Source of the DNA: Castanea sativa
Lineage: Eukaryota; Streptophyta; Magnoliopsida; Fagales; Fagaceae
Reading direction: 5' to 3'
Length of the DNA: 64,000 bases
Assembly (NCBI RefSeq): GCF_040712315.1
Contig: NC_134017.1
Location: forward strand, 16,894,001 to 16,958,000
Numbering within the stretch: position 1 is the stretch's first letter; every line of letters begins with the position of its first letter. Positions 36,480 through 47,754 of the stretch are shown piece after piece. The position numbers were made by a program, and so were the translations under genes. The notes beneath the pieces were generated by a model that saw nothing but the letters and a program-made list of their open reading frames with translations, did no database searches and had not been told where the DNA came from.

Positions 36480-38411
36480 CTAGGTTCGGCCCAAAGCTTT
36501 TGGAGGGGGGTCTTGCTGGGAAGTACTGGTGGCCTCAGTGCTTTTTAGCTCCATTTCAAAGGAAGACAAGACTTGTTTTCCTTTGTTTGCTGCAGTTGAT
36601 GGAGGGACGATGGGCTCAGCACTTTGACTTGGGGCCTTCTCAGCACCTTCACCCTGTTCCTTCTCTTTAGTGGAACTTGTAGGTTCTGTAGGAGCTGGAA
36701 TGGGCTCTGGGATCACTAGAGGGGGTGCAGAAGGAGCCGTCTCAAGGGCAGGAGCGACAGCAGGAGGCTCTTCTATCTCCTGTATGTCCAGGGGAAGCCA
36801 AGTGTTCTCGGGCTTCCTCAACTCGAAAGTTGAGGGGATCCCTGCTGCAGTTAAGGCTTCCCCCTAAACCTGCTGGCAGTATTCTCGGCACAGAGCCGTG
36901 AACTCCTCTGTCAGCTGGTTTTCTGTGGCCGCCACCCCTTCGTCGTAAGCAGCCTTCTTCACGGCCTCTAGCAAACCTTTGAAGGTACGAGCTTCTTCCT
37001 TCATCTTCGCAAGCTCCTTCTCAAAGTCAGAGCGTTCCTACTGAGCTTTGGATAGCTCTTCATCCTTTTGATGAAGAAGCTTGCACTGCCCCTCCATTTG
37101 GGTCCTCATGGTCCTCAGGCTGGCCTTAGCACCGTCTCTTTCTCTTTTTAGACCCGCCGGCTGAGAAGTGAGCTTCTCGTTTTTCGCGAGGGCCTGGCCT
37201 AGGGACTTCTTGGTTTCTAACCGAAGCTCCAGTTCCAGTCCAGCTTTCTTCCGAGAATCCTCCACGAACTTCTCGGTAGCAAAGACTTCCTGGACGGCCT
37301 GCGACAAAGTTTCAGAGGATCAGACGCATAAAAACGTCCACTAACGGTTAGATATTATGAAAAATGAAGTGAATATAAGGTGTGAAACTTACCAGGGCTA
37401 AGTCCCTTTTCAAAGAGAGGAACAGATGGGGCAGGCTCATATTTTCCAAGGCCTCCATGTCCTTAGGCAGAAGAAGGGGACGTTCCAATGCATCGGCCCG
37501 GTGGAGGGCATGGCCTTGTTAGAACGCCCTAATATTGGACTGGCAAGAGATTGGTGCCCCGTCCAGCTTCGGCTCGGGAGACCAGCCGGTGTTCGGCGCA
37601 CTTCAGCAAGATCCCTTATCTCCCCGCTTTCTACTGAAGGAGCACGTCCCTTGCCTTTGCCCAGTTTCTACTGCTGGGGTTGCTGTTGCTGTTGTTTCAG
37701 CTTCTTCTGCCTTTCCCTACCAGCCTCCTCGGCCTCTCCCTTCCTCTTCTTCTTGGGCTCTTCGACCGGAGGCTTAGGATCGAATGAAGGAGGGGGTGGT
37801 GGCAAGGACGGAGGGACTTGAGATCCCCCTGCTCCTTTTTTGGCGATTCTTTCGCCCCTCTTGTGCATTAGCTCTTTCAGCACATCCATCTCTTCCTTTT
37901 CGGAGCTGGAGTCGAGGCGGGCAACTACCAAACCTACGATCCCGGAGGTCTCGGCGGGCTCGTCCTCCTCGCCCAAGAGTACGACAAATGGGTTCCCTTG
38001 GGGCCTTTCAACGTCCTCAAGTTGGAACTAGTCTATCTCCTCGTCCAACGAGTGCAGCGAGGAGGCTTATTCTTCTGGGACGGCAGTTGTTTGAGAGTGC
38101 GCCGAGAGTGGAACTGCCGCAATAGGCTGCGTGTACAGGATGGTATTGAGTTCGTCGGGAATATCGTGGTCAGAGAGAAAGTGCGGCCTTGCTACGTTTA
38201 TCCTTCTACATCGCTTCTCCCCTGCGATAATCGCGTTTTCTATCTCCTGGAAATCCATTGATATAGGATCGTATCCTAATATCAAGTGTGCCGCTCTCAC
38301 TTTTAAGTCTTCACTCACGAAGACTTCTGAGCGGAGGACGCGATTTAGGTCGGCGACGTTGCAAAAGCATAGGCGTGGGCGTACGTGCTATTTATCTGGG
38401 AGAAAAGACAT
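36480..38411 (-). pseudogene. Antisense gene of element B, C-terminal part
   Basis: On the minus strand several open segments follow each other: 38318-38067 (PHFLSDHDIPDELNTILYTQ), 37976-37668 (acidic, then PPSLPPPPPSFDPKPP, KKKRKG and a Gln-rich run), 37307-37038 (long Glu/Lys/Leu coiled coil) and 36821-36480 (Pro/Glu-rich). A clear intron, with donor CCTG/GTAAGTTT at about 37393 and acceptor TCGCAG at about 37305 on the minus strand, joins two of these. Such antisense ORFs with coiled coils are recorded in Tat elements; their role is unknown. Stops and shifts indicate decay. Confidence 0.6.
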
Positions 38412-38543
38412 CTGAAAAGGACATGGTGAGACTGGTGATAAACATCAAAGCAAAAGGAAACAATATGCGATAAAAGTTGAAAAATGGTAAAGGTAGTAGG
38501 ATTGAATTAGGGGTTAGTAAACCTAATTCCTAAGAAGTCACAC

Positions 38544-39045
38544 CTGGATCTCCCCATTCGACTTGGCAATGGGGACCGTCATACCAGTTTCTTGAGGCGA
38601 TGAGGTAGTCGTCCTTCATGTCTTTGTTGGATTTGGGCAGACACGAGATCAACCTAACTACATTAGACTGTGACTTAATATAATAACCTACGTTCTTAAG
38701 TTTGTGGCATTCGTACATTAAGGCAACATCGTGCCATGTGAGATTCAAGCCCATCTGCTCATTTAGAGCATCGACACTTCCTAAGACAGTAAACACATTT
38801 GGTGCGCACTAGTCTGGGCATAACCTATGGTTGCGGAGGTATTCCCTAGTCACACTTCTCATAGGGAGAGTTATTCCACCTTCTATGAAGGCGATCATGG
38901 GAATGATGACTTCCCTCGTTTTTCTAGAGCCTCCTACGACTTCTACCCGGCAGTATTTTTGACCTTTTTCATTAGGAATCTGGTATTTGGCTCTAAACCC
39001 TTCCATACTAGCGTCGGTATCTACTAGGCACTTGAACCTACCCAT
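38544..39045 (-). pseudogene. Antisense gene of element B, N-terminal exon (plant transposon-like domain)
   Basis: Begins MGRFKCLVDTDASMEGFRAK on the minus strand. The block EVIIPMIAFIEGGITLPMRS, then TREYLRNHRLCPD, then (after an in-frame TAG at 38807) CAPNVFTVLGSVDALNEQMG and the later WYDGPHCQVEWGDPG are typical of proteins annotated in plant genomes as gypsy-type transposon or retrotransposon-associated proteins. The TAG replaces a position where I would expect Gln. A splice donor GATCCAG/GTGTGAC ends the exon at 38544. Function unknown. Confidence 0.6.
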
Positions 39046-39512
39046 TTAGGAGAGGTGAAAATACAAGTTTTAAGAAGAAAAGAAGTTATGGAGCCAAGGA
39101 CAGAATCCGAGAAGGGAGGAGCAAAGAAAGCAAGAACTTACGGGGTTTGGTTATGCAAGTCTTCACGAGTTTCTAGAGAGAAAAGGCTATGATTGATGCT
39201 TTGATATGATTGAATTCTGAAGAAATGAATGGAGGCGTGGGTTTCCAAGCGTTTTGACGTGCGGGAGGCGGCCTCGAAATTAGATTTGTCCCGCTCAAAT
39301 TTTCAAGGGGTAACTTGGACCCTTAGATGTTCATTTCACCGTTGAACGTGGGGAACAAGGTGTAACTTGCGGTCATAAATGCACGCGTTCCAGGATTCGA
39401 AGCGCCAGACGACATTTTCTGGGAAACGAAAGGACCCCCACACGCGTGCTGATATACAAAACGTGTGGGAGGTATTTTGGTCGGATCAAAACTCTATTTC
39501 TCTCCTCGGATG

Positions 39513-39541
39513 GGGGGAAAAATAAAGTTTTGAGGGGCTAT
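39513..39541 (+). other. Candidate polypurine tract of element B
   Basis: GGGGGGAAAAATAAAG followed by TTTTGAGGGGCTATT lies directly before the 3' LTR. Purine-rich sequence at this place primes plus-strand DNA synthesis in LTR elements; the exact boundary is uncertain. Confidence 0.55.
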
Positions 39542-40311
39542 TGTGGGGGGTAAGATTTATAAAATAAACAAATGGGTCGTGGGCTTGATCAATTGGTACC
39601 AGTTTGTTTTTGTCATTAGGCCCCTAAGCCCAGGAGTCAGCCTACACTACGGACATCCGAGGAACCGTCCAAGGATGAATGTCTCCTCGGATGGGCCCGG
39701 CGAACACCCTGGGGTTGGCCAAAAAGATTAAAGGCAGAGTTCTGGAAAAACTATTGGGTAAGAGGGGAATCCAAGTACCCTCTAGAGGCAACGACGTGAT
39801 AGAAATATCGGAGAAAAAGACTGTTACCTCCACATTAAAGACCCTACACCTACCTCCCTGGCCGCATTAATGGGGAAATGACCCCTGAACAGTAGAATTG
39901 AATTTTCCTGCTATTATTTAAAGACTTCAAGAAGGTGGTGGAATGGGGAGGCACCTAAGGATAAGATTTGTGTAACACGTGGATGTAAGAGGGAAGAAGA
40001 AGAATATTTAAGAAGAGAAGGGAGAAAAGAAAATGGGGGATCTGTCAGTTAGCTAAAAAAAGAACTAAGAACTGTAATTTTTGGCATAAAAAAGAAGCAA
40101 TATACAAAGCGTCCTCGGCTTAAGTCCGAGTAGGTTCCCTTGTCATATTTGTTTATCATTTGCAAAGATTGTGGCATTCTAGCCTGCTTATCAAGTCTCC
40201 AATACCCCTAAACTAAATTTCAAATCCACACTCTACAAATCTTATTGTTAAAGGCTTATTGGGCCTGAGCCCACGTCTATCTTTGAGTCCAGGTGCAATT
40301 GTGAACTTACA
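39542..40311 (+). repeat. 3' LTR of element B (770 bp)
   Basis: TGTGGGGGGTAAG to GAACTTACA, same length as the 5' LTR, followed by the target duplication ATGCT at 40312-40316. Confidence 0.95.
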
Positions 40312-40316
40312 ATGCT

Positions 40317-41934
40317 ATAGACAACAATTTTCAAAATATTTTTCATAATAATTAAGTTGACAAGTATTGATTCTCATTTGGGCCAATCATTAACATTTAA
40401 ACTATTACTACTTTACTTACTGATAACAACCTACTACATCAACACTTGTGTTTTTTTTTTTTTTTGGTCTCTAGACATATGACGGAAAATTGAACATTTT
40501 CCTTAATGATGTTGAGGAAATAAAATCTTGGGGAGCTACGTTGAGTAGTTAATATAACAAATATAGACATTCTTAACCCAAAAGGAATAAGTCCAATGGG
40601 TATGAACTTAACTATATTATATTAATCACTCACTCTTTTCATTATATCCAATGTGAGACTTCACTCACACCTGAATACCCAACAATCTCACATTCACATT
40701 TGAGTCTTTGCCTCTCTTGTGGGCTTTAAGCGCTCTCTGTGGGGCATGAACAAGTCCTACTCACTCATCCTTACCTTTATGGACTTGCCTGGTGCAATAT
40801 ATTTCCCACTCCAATTAAGTAAGAGATGTCCCTAATTCATCTGCGAAAAGGCTCCAAGTATAGACACCTCGTCGTTGCTCCAACTGTGAGAGGGACCTTA
40901 ACATTGCCATCTTTGTCACACACTATCATGAGCTTTGATACTACTTGTTAAAGAGATAATATTTTGGGGAGACTCTTTGAGTAGTTACTATAACATATAG
41001 AAATACACTTATTCCAAAAAGTTTAAACCCAGTAGGTATGAACTCAAATATGTTATATTAATTATCCATTTTTTTCATCATTAAATATTTAATGTAGGAT
41101 TTCATTCAAACGTATATGCCCATCAATTACTTGCTGGAGAAGATAACACATTAGGAGAGACTCATTGAATAGTTACTGTTTACTACTTACTACTTGCTAC
41201 AACATATAAAGATGCACTTCACCCAAAAAGCATAAGCCTGATCGTCTAACCTAGTCAAATACCCATTTTTGACACGTATTCATCCCCAACACTTTTGGAA
41301 TATATTTGCATGTGTCTCCCACTCTTTTTAAATAAATAAATAAATAAGTGTTCATAAACATTTGAGATACACTTTTAATACGACCCTGATACAATCGAAA
41401 CTCAAACACTTGAGGATTTTAATACGGCCTTGACAGTGAGAGTGAAAGATAACCCAAACACTTGAGGATTTTTTTTTTAATATATATATTGGGTTGATTT
41501 TTTTTTTAATATATATTGGTTTAATGTTGAATACTTACCTAGTTCTCTTTTATTTATTGTTTTGTATTCTAAACATCATTTAAGTGGCCATTAAAATATT
41601 TTTATTATCTATTATTACTCTTAATTATATTGATATATGCTCAATAAAATATTAAAAGAATGCTTAATAATATATAAAAATATCTTCAATAATTAATTAA
41701 TATACATATCCATATTATATCATATTTAAAATTTTCAAAAATTATTATATCCCAAATTATTATAATATGCAATATTTCATATTTGCATCAATAAATCGGA
41801 CATGATTTATTATTAATGGTCACATGCAAGTCACTTAATTGGTTTTGATACTGGAGGATCTTAGCAATATATCGAAAATTAAAGTATATATTATTGCTTT
41901 GAAAAGTTAACAGATACATGATCCGAAATGGAGC
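40317..41934. other. AT-rich repeats, no gene recognised (copy 1)
   Basis: Contains a T run near 40452 and two related blocks (near 40520-40620 and 40955-41060) that share GAGATAATATTTTGGGGAG-like and GTAGGTATGAACTCAAATAT-like phrases, suggesting an old LTR or repeat relic. The counterpart in copy 2 is 50156-51778. Confidence 0.5.
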
Positions 41935-41941
41935 TATAAAA
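41935..41941 (+). promoter_or_regulatory. Candidate TATA box of the 58-aa gene (copy 1)
   Basis: TATAAAA, 122 bases before the ATG; the same motif is retained in copy 2 at 51779-51785. Confidence 0.45.
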
Positions 41942-42056
41942 CCGAGTGCCTAAGGTAAAGCCAAAACTAGGCCACGATCCCAACATATTTACCTTATAAC
42001 TAATAACCCCAACCTTCTTCCCTGCTTGCCTCTCTTTTTGTCTTTCTCAATCGAAC

Positions 42057-42693
42057 ATGAGTTCCCAAAATAATGAAATTCAGCTTCCAGGTAAAACATT
42101 AACAGTTTATTTAACTTTTTTCTTTGTTTACATTTTTAAAGTCTAAACATTCTGTTATATTATTTTAGTTAATATATGTTTTTTATTGGTTTAAATTCAA
42201 TATTTTTTCTTTTCGGAAAATTATTGGTACTATGAGAGCAATGCTCTCTCTCACATAAGGGGTGAACTCCTTCCTTTATCTTATTATGTCAGAACTCATT
42301 GACAAACCTCTTAGTTATTTCATTATACTTCCCAAAACAACTGAAATAATGTTTTCAAACTTGAAAATGTGATTTAAAATCACATTTTCATTTATATTTT
42401 GGTGGTGTGTTATAGAATTTCACCATTCCATTTTATATCTTGTATTATTTACTATTGCGAATGTTTGATTTGGTATAGTAGCAAACCCTGGTCCTTCTGT
42501 TGCTGCTCCACCAGCTGCTTTAAAAGCGAACACCAGTAAAAAAGTAATAATAAGACAAGTACATGTTTGGGCATGGTAAGTTAAAAACTCTCTCTCTCTC
42601 TCTCTCTCTCTGATATATTTATGTATTTTGCTTGATATGATTTGCAGTGGTTGTATAAAGCCCGAAGAGAACGAAGACTCCAAGAAGAATTGA
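42057..42693 (+). CDS. Unrecognised three-exon 58-aa gene, copy 1
   Basis: Exons 42057-42090, 42479-42575 and 42648-42693; sum 177 nt. Junctions are GT-AG and in register. The protein starts MSSQNNEIQLPVANPGPS, continues with an Ala/Pro stretch and a basic patch (KANTSKKVIIRQ) and ends with a Cys pair (ACGCIKPEENEDSKKN). TATAAAA lies at 41935-41941 and AATAAA at about 42718. I do not recognise the family; there is no signal peptide or membrane segment. The second intron carries a (TC)n tract. The same structure is intact in copy 2 (51901-52553). It could be a real small gene or a fortunate chain of splice-like sites; the conserved frame in both copies favours the former. Confidence 0.5.
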
Positions 42694-45040
42694 TATTCAA
42701 TTAAAGTAACTTTGTTTAATAAAATTATATGGTGTTATAATAAAGATTAGGCACCATGTCTAATCGAAGTTTTAGAGAATGATTGATGAATATCTCATGT
42801 AAACACCTCAATGATTGTTATATAATATTCACTTTGGTCTTATTCACTAGATCTTTGGATATATTGTTGATATAAAAGTAGTGGATTTAGTTTTTTTTTT
42901 TTTTTTTTTTTTTCTTATGGAAAGGGATTTAGTATTTGATTCTTTTATCATATAATATGTATATATACTAATACAATATAAATCAACAAGATTAACACTA
43001 TAATTATGATGTAAACGAGCCCTCACCACCATAATCTCTTCATTCTCTTTAGAGCAAACTATAGTATATCCTCTTGTTGTTTAATCTATTTGTACATTGC
43101 CTACTCGTAATTTAAAATTTAACATTTTTTCCTTGTGCGTGTAACTTTGTTAGGCATGTAACCTACCTCTAACAAAAAAAAAAAAAAAACTCAAACGAAG
43201 AAGATCAAAGAAGGGATTTTTGTAGAGAAACAAAATGTGTGTCAAAACAAGATCAAATACACAGGCCAACACATTTGGCTCATCATTTCTGTGTCTCACT
43301 CCCATCGTCTCCCTCTCTCTCTCTCTCTCAAAATCATATTTCTTTCTCTGTCTCACCTCATCGGTGATCTATCTCTGCCTCTCATCCCTTCTCTCCCTGA
43401 TGATGGCGCTGAGGAGGCCGATTAGCCACCACAGTGAAAACTCAAATCGAAAACGTAGGAGCAAAACCCAAGATGTATCCCTCTCTTATTATTATTATTA
43501 TTTTTTGGTGTTGTGGGTTTGATACGATCTGATTATGGTGGTGTTGTGGCTTGTGGCTTGCGTTTTTGTTGTGGATTGTGGGCGTGGTGGTGCTGGGTTG
43601 TGGGTTATGATAGTCGTTGTGGTGGCTATGGGTGGACTTAGTGGGGGCGGGCTTTCACAATAAAGGTGGGTATGGTGAGTTTTGATTTCAGACAGTGAGT
43701 ATAGAGGGTTTGTTTGTTTGTTAATTGTTGTGTTTGTGGGTTTCTTTTTGTTTTTGTTGGTGGGTGTTGCTACTCTGTTCACCGTCACCATTGACGATGA
43801 TGGTTCTCTTTGGCGTTTGCTGGAACTCCATGGCTGCAAGAAAATTTGATTTTCTGTTGCTACCTTCAATCCGAGAAGGAGGTTGGGGTTTTTGGGTTTG
43901 AAAAATGAGAGGGATTTTCGGTGTGGAGTAAAGGGGTTTGGGTTAGTTTTTAAAAGGGTTTTGGATGTGTTTAACTGAAAATTGAGATGAACTATATTTA
44001 CAAAGGTTGTGTTCTGGGTGGACATGCATGCATAGAACAATCTTAAATTAATTTTAATTGGTCTATAAAATAGACTAATTAAATTTTATTTGAAAGATAA
44101 AATCTCATTGGTTGTTATTGTTTAACTATGGTAGACATGCAAGCATACAATGATTCAAAGTGCTAATAAACAATTGGGTCATCGTATATCAATTTTTTTT
44201 ATATAAAAAAAAAATTGAAATCCAATTTCCTTCCCCTTTAATCTAGAGTTGTAAGAAGAATTAAACTCTTGTTTCTACATCAATTGCACAACTTTTAATG
44301 CCTAAAAAGTGAAAATATCTCTTTATAAATAGGAGAGGTACTAATACTATCACGACTTCAAAAAACCAGAATTATGTTAAATTGAATCTAGAGTCCTCTA
44401 GAGCATTGTTTTTAGCCCCCATCCTCCATAGCACAATTTTTTTTTTCTCTCTCTTTTTTGCATTATTTCTATACACGCTGCTTACTATACACTGGTCACA
44501 CAAGTTCACACTCATTATTCTCTATTTCAAGCATCATCAAAGATAAGTGAAGACCCATAGTAACTACCAGCATCTATGCATAAAATTACCAAACACTTGT
44601 TTGGGCCTATGTTTACAAAAATAAGATGAAAACGTTCTTGTTTTTGGGTTTTTTTTTTCCAGCACCACAACAAAATATACAAATATTAATCTTAATTTCA
44701 AGATGAAAATAACCAAAAGGCTGAAAACATGAAAAAGAAGAAATTGGAAGGTATATATTATTATGTTTGCCTCGAATTAAACTTCAACACTAAATAAGGA
44801 AAAAAAGGGTGGAAGGTAAGACTTTTTGGGTTGAGAAATATGGTTACAAAGGCATATAGTTATTTGTTGATGGACACGGCGTCCTTCTACAACAAAACAT
44901 TCTTCTTCTTCTTCTTTTTTTAAAGAGTTTCAACAAAATATTTTCTTGATACAGTAGCATTTCAGTTAAAAGTCTATCGAACTCACATTAGTAACATGGT
45001 ACCATTCTACTAATTAGTCATCTTAAGCTTTTTATATACA
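42694..45040. other. Repeat-rich stretch without recognised gene (copy 1)
   Basis: Has a T run near 42891-42914, an A run near 43174, a CT-rich patch near 43306-43330 and G/T-rich DNA at 43500-43790. Phrases such as GTTTAATCTATTTGTACATTGCC and GTAACCTACCTCT recur in variant form at 52935-53030 and 54030-54150, suggesting an old non-autonomous element. Open frames here (e.g. 43235-43522) show no known product. Confidence 0.5.
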
Positions 45041-45315
45041 ATGTCGTTTTGTTCACAGTGCTGAGTTTTTTAAAAATTCTGTTAAAGCTATTTGTAGCAG
45101 TTAGAGAGTTGGGTTCAGTTACATGCTTATTTGTTCATAGGCCCACGACGTCGTTTCAAATAGAAGTCTGTGGCACTCACTCAAGTAATACAACGCCGTT
45201 TACTTATTATTCTTCTCAACCTCTTCATACGATGCCGTTTTGTTCACAGTGCCTAGTTTTACAAAATTCTGTTAGAGCTGGTAGTAACCGTTAGAAAGTT
45301 TAGTTTCAGTTTTGC
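45041..45315 (+). repeat. Diverged direct repeat of about 80 bp (copy 1)
   Basis: The block GCCGTTTTGTTCACAGTG...TTCTGTTA.AGCT...CCGTTA.A occurs twice, starting at about 45041 and 45232, with several differences. Matched in copy 2 at about 56768-57045. Confidence 0.65.
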
Positions 45316-45532
45316 TATTTGTGTTGTGATTGGTTATTTTTAAATTTTAAACTAATTATAAGAGGTACTGTCGGGGAACCGTATATAAATTTTTTTTTCT
45401 TTTCCAGGGACTGAATCTGTAAGTGTAAATCACACTTTACAAATTAAAATCGCCCATTAAATTACAATGTAATGTTAGATTATTGCTATCTTTGATTTAT
45501 GGTTTTACATTAGAGCAATGTAACATTATCTT

Positions 45533-46592
45533 GTTTGGTTTAATAGTTACATTTCAATCACGTTACAATGTTTCTTTATTTGATTGGTTCCTAATAATTT
45601 AAAAATAATTATCAATTTTTCAATGAACTTTCAAAAATATTCATTTGTAATAACTAAATAGTATAATTTAATTTTTAATAATAAAAAACCACAAAGATAA
45701 GTGTACACAATTTTCTTCACTTTCCTTCACTTTTCAACAACCAAAAAAATTACAATCCATAACAAAACAATTAAACAAAGTTTTATTTCACTTTCCCATA
45801 CTTTCTCATCTACCAAACAAGTTCCATCCATCAAAAATAAATAAATAATTTCTCACTTACCCCAAACAAACCCCTTTGTTAACTTCACCCAAAAAAAAAA
45901 AATCCCTAATCCGACTCAATCTCGCCATTGACTTACTTCTATTTTTCCTTCAGAAATAATGAAACTTCACTAAAATGTTCTATTTCTCTCTCATATCTTT
46001 CAATGGAACAAGCCTCTCTCTCCACAAACCTTAGCTTCCATCTGATTCCACATAATCAACCTTAACCTTAACCGTCGGATAATCGCATCCTTTCTCCTCC
46101 AATTCCATCTGTCATCATGATATGCCCCCCAAATTGGAGACAACTTTAATCGTCTTCATCATTCAATGCTCTAGAGAAGTCGTTGTTGTCATTGTACTCA
46201 TCGGCACTGCCACCTCCAACAAAGTCTTTGTCTTAATCTGTTAGGGCTTGATCCAGAGAGAGAGAGAGAGAGAGAGAAAGAGAGGAGCTAGGTTTGATGA
46301 GAGAGAGACTAGGGTATGAAAATATATTAGGATAATTTTGTAAATAAAATGTTAGTATGGACAATTTTGTAAATTGTATAAATTATTATGTGCATAAATT
46401 ATATTATCCCTACCAATAAGTGAGGTAAGATTACCCCTATTTCATATGGTAATATTATTAAGGTAATGTGACATATTTTGTAATCTTAGATTACTATAAT
46501 TCTACGCATAACAAAATGAATCAAATATCTTAATGTTCACATTACTGTAATGTGACCTTAATGTGATTGAAATCTTGGCAAACCAAATGCCT
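45533..46592. mobile_element. Candidate non-autonomous TIR element, 1.06 kb (copy 1)
   Basis: The left edge carries GTTTGGTTTAATAGTTACATT then TCAATCACGTTAC; the reverse complement of the right edge reads GGCATTTGGTTTGCCAAGA then TTTCAATCACATTA. The shared TTTGGTTT and TTTCAATCAC blocks in inverted order suggest terminal inverted repeats. A (GA)n tract lies at 46255-46284. No transposase and no sure target duplication. Copy 2 equivalent is 57262-58321. Confidence 0.5.
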
Positions 46593-47754
46593 TCTTATTG
46601 TTTTTAACATTACATTGCCTGCCTCCATGCAGCGTATGCAATAAGAGAATATTTGAGTTTGACTAAGGAAAGTAATAACTTCTGCATCACCAGCCTGAAG
46701 GTAGAATAAGGATGAAATATTAACTTTGTTAAATTAAAAACAATCAACCTATACAAAACAGATATAAAGCAAATTGTTTCCTGTCTAAATGAACTTGTAC
46801 TATTTGTTTTCTGATAGAAAATAAGTTCACAATGTAATTGTCTGAGATAAACTTGACTGGACATCAAATTTTCCAGCAACGTAATAATTAAGAAATGTGG
46901 GAAGACAAAATAGCTTAGACTACTGAAGAGAAGGAAAAACTAGCTTCACTAAGGCACCAATAACAACTAAGTTGATAACCCAAAACATTCATGAGGCCAT
47001 TCCTTGTACGTGTTGTTAAGAAAAGGGTATAGATATAGTGGGATTTTAGATGCAAATGATGCAATTTAATTAGAAGAGTCACCATAGCCCTGAGAGGCAC
47101 CAGTAATGGCAACATTGAATTCCATGTATCAAGTGAGTCTACACATGAAAAGATGCAAATACACTGCATGAATAAATAAGTAAAAACCTCATATTTTATC
47201 AAACAGATTAAGGGTATTTTGTTGAAGGGACCTCTTTTGACTCCAAAATGGGTTGCAGAAAGTCATAGAAATACACCTTAAAGCATTGCAAGTGCAATTA
47301 TTGAATATTAATATCATCAGCAAGTTCAATTTTTATGCCTAATTACTTAATTCTATACAATACAGAAGTATGTGGAAGTAAATCACTAAATTATGGTCAA
47401 TGACCAAAACCAAAATTAATGTATAGCATCCTTGCCAAAAGCAAGAAACTAGTGCCAACCACCAATAACCCAAGGTACTGTGGCAAAAGATAGAAAAACA
47501 TTTTCTACAATGCAATGATGGAGAAAATCACATGAGATGGAGCATTAAGTCCTATATATCACCAGAAACATGGATGGAAAAAGTAAGAGTCTCACATGTT
47601 GATCAAAATAAGTCTGTAATTATTTATATTATGATTTCAAAATGTATGCAACCTCCTGCTCCTTTTGCTTGTAAAGAAACTAAGATTTAATTACAAAGGT
47701 GTTTTGCAATATCTCTCTGTCCTCAAGCTAAGGCTCACAAAAAAACAAAACCAT
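46593..47754. other. 3' flank of the callose synthase pseudogene (copy 1)
   Basis: Lies downstream of the minus-strand stop codon. Open frames on the minus strand (46610-46879, 46915-47202) have no recognisable product; this may be old 3' untranslated and intergenic DNA. Confidence 0.45.

Larger units (their letters stand above)
28940..40311 (+). mobile_element. Complete Tat-lineage Ty3/gypsy retrotransposon (element B)
   Basis: An 11.37-kb element with two 770-bp LTRs and an exact 5-bp target duplication ATGCT (28935-28939 and 40312-40316). Order: LTR, tRNA-Asp primer site, gag, protease, RT, RNase H, second (archaeal-type) RNase H, integrase, a 151-bp tandem array, an antisense gene region, polypurine tract, LTR. 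The extra RNase H and long 3' part with an antisense gene are marks of the Tat lineage. Many stops and at least two frameshifts make it non-autonomous now. By eye the two LTRs differ at roughly 35 of 770 positions. Confidence 0.97.

Noticed and set aside
43235..43522. Plus-strand frames with Ser/Leu-rich product (also 53121-53406)
   Set aside because: Composition is driven by a CT microsatellite; frames differ between the two duplicates and no domain is recognisable.
45049..45294. 81-codon frame in the direct-repeat region
   Set aside because: Made of two diverged repeat units; the equivalent in copy 2 has a shorter, altered frame. No splice or protein evidence.
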